The notes below the pieces were generated by a model. The model saw only the letters and a program-made list of their open reading frames with translations. It did no database searches and was not told where the DNA came from. The translations under genes were made by a program, and so were the position numbers. From NCBI RefSeq assembly GCF_009849585.1, contig NZ_VCRN01000013.1, positions 62,001-126,000 on the forward strand: a stretch of DNA of 64,000 nt. Reading direction: 5' to 3'. Below are positions 63,598 through 64,000 of the stretch, piece by piece. Origin of the DNA: Bacillus sp. ZZV12-4809 (lineage in GTDB: Bacteria; Bacillota; Bacilli; Bacillales; Cytobacillaceae). Position 1 is the first letter of the stretch; the number at the start of each line of letters is the position of its first letter.

Positions 63598-64000
63598 ATG
63601 AAGCTATATTTAGACCCTGGACACGGAGGTACAGACCCAGGCGCACAGGGGTACGGCATAAAAGAAAAGGATATTACACTTGATATCGCAAAAAATATAA
63701 AAAACATCTTACTTACTGTTTATCAGAATGTAGAAGTAAAGATGAGCCGTGAAAATGATGCGACTAAAAGTCTGAACCAAAGGACAACTGAAGCCAATAG
63801 CTGGGGGGCTGATTTTTACCTTTCTATTCACTGTAACGCTGCAAATGGAGCAGCGAGGGGGTATGAAGATTATATTCATAGCAGCTTAAGCAGCTCCTCG
63901 CAGACTGCCATTTACCAGAATATCATCCATGCGGAAGTCACCAAATTGAATAACCTCACTGATAGAGGTAAAAAGAAGGCAGATTTTCATGTGCTGCGTG
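63598..64000 (+). CDS. cwlC: N-acetylmuramoyl-L-alanine amidase, CwlC-like (partial, cut at window end)
   Basis: Zinc amidase of the Amidase_3 family that cleaves the peptide from muramic acid. The visible 134 residues include the zinc ligands His9 (DPGHGG), Glu23 and His78 (SIHCNA), and follow B. subtilis CwlC closely, e.g. DRGKKKADFHVLR at the end. CwlC is a mother-cell lysis enzyme under sigma-K. GGAGTGGAG supports ATG 63598. The 3' end is missing, so cell-wall-binding repeats cannot be judged. Confidence 0.88.
   Translation, partial: MKLYLDPGHGGTDPGAQGYGIKEKDITLDIAKNIKNILLTVYQNVEVKMSRENDATKSLNQRTTEANSWGADFYLSIHCNAANGAARGYEDYIHSSLSSSSQTAIYQNIIHAEVTKLNNLTDRGKKKADFHVLR

Noticed and set aside
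1-64000. CRISPR arrays, tRNA or rRNA genes, insertion sequences
   Set aside because: No repeat-spacer pattern, cloverleaf or transposase motif was seen; the repeats found lie inside two coding genes.

Overview
The window reads as the chromosome of an endospore-forming Bacillaceae (Bacillus / Cytobacillus / Mesobacillus type). The evidence is a B. subtilis-like cysH-cysP-sat-cysC order, a complete SpoIISABC module, strong AGGAGG-type ribosome binding sites with many TTG/GTG starts, and many spore-surface genes (CgeB-like, CotY/CotZ-like, rhamnose-type sugar genes, a CwlC-like amidase) with sigma-K-like promoters. No tRNA, rRNA, insertion sequence or CRISPR array was seen.

Layout. 1-6.2 kb: assimilatory sulfate operon (cysH, cysP, sat, cysC) behind a transcription attenuator, then the siroheme operon (sumT, sirB, sirC). 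6.3-10.2 kb: CdaR-type regulator, GntP-type permease and glycerate kinase, a glycerate/sugar-acid locus with a palindromic candidate operator and a cre-like site. 10.3-14.5 kb: DUF1646 membrane protein, a 54-aa protein, an MFS carrier and a short methyl-accepting chemotaxis protein. 14.5-23.3 kb: a divergent catabolic locus. An HMG-CoA-lyase-like enzyme and its FCD/GntR regulator face an operon of a class III CoA-transferase, LeuCD-like isomerase, DUF3311 protein, sodium:solute symporter, MFS carrier and flavin reductase. Three TTGTATACAA boxes lie between them. 23.6-29.1 kb: aldehyde dehydrogenase, the SpoIISA/B/C toxin-antitoxin module (B and C are very short genes), phosphoglucomutase and a PHP-domain protein.

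29.1-49.4 kb is the most unusual part. A second sulfate-activation set (SLC13-type anion permease, APS kinase, ATP sulfurylase; no reductase) abuts a spore-type sugar cluster: a nucleotidyltransferase, RfbB/D/C-like rhamnose genes, two CgeB-like proteins, GT2, GT61 and two WbsX-like proteins. The cluster also holds four sulfotransferase-like genes, a decayed methyltransferase and two tiny Cys-bearing proteins behind a sigma-K-like promoter. Together these suggest a dedicated PAPS supply for sulfating a spore-surface glycan.

49.5-64 kb: further spore-surface candidates. These are a 1048-aa coiled-coil protein with exact 35-residue repeats, a JAMM peptidase, small basic proteins, four related proteins with an SPOCS/CsxC-like domain (one fused to a long acidic region with 44-residue repeats), an actin-like (ParM/Alp) ATPase with a small partner, a CotY/CotZ-like protein, and the start of a CwlC-like amidase cut by the window end. 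All functions are inferred from motifs and from recalled family features; no database search was run.
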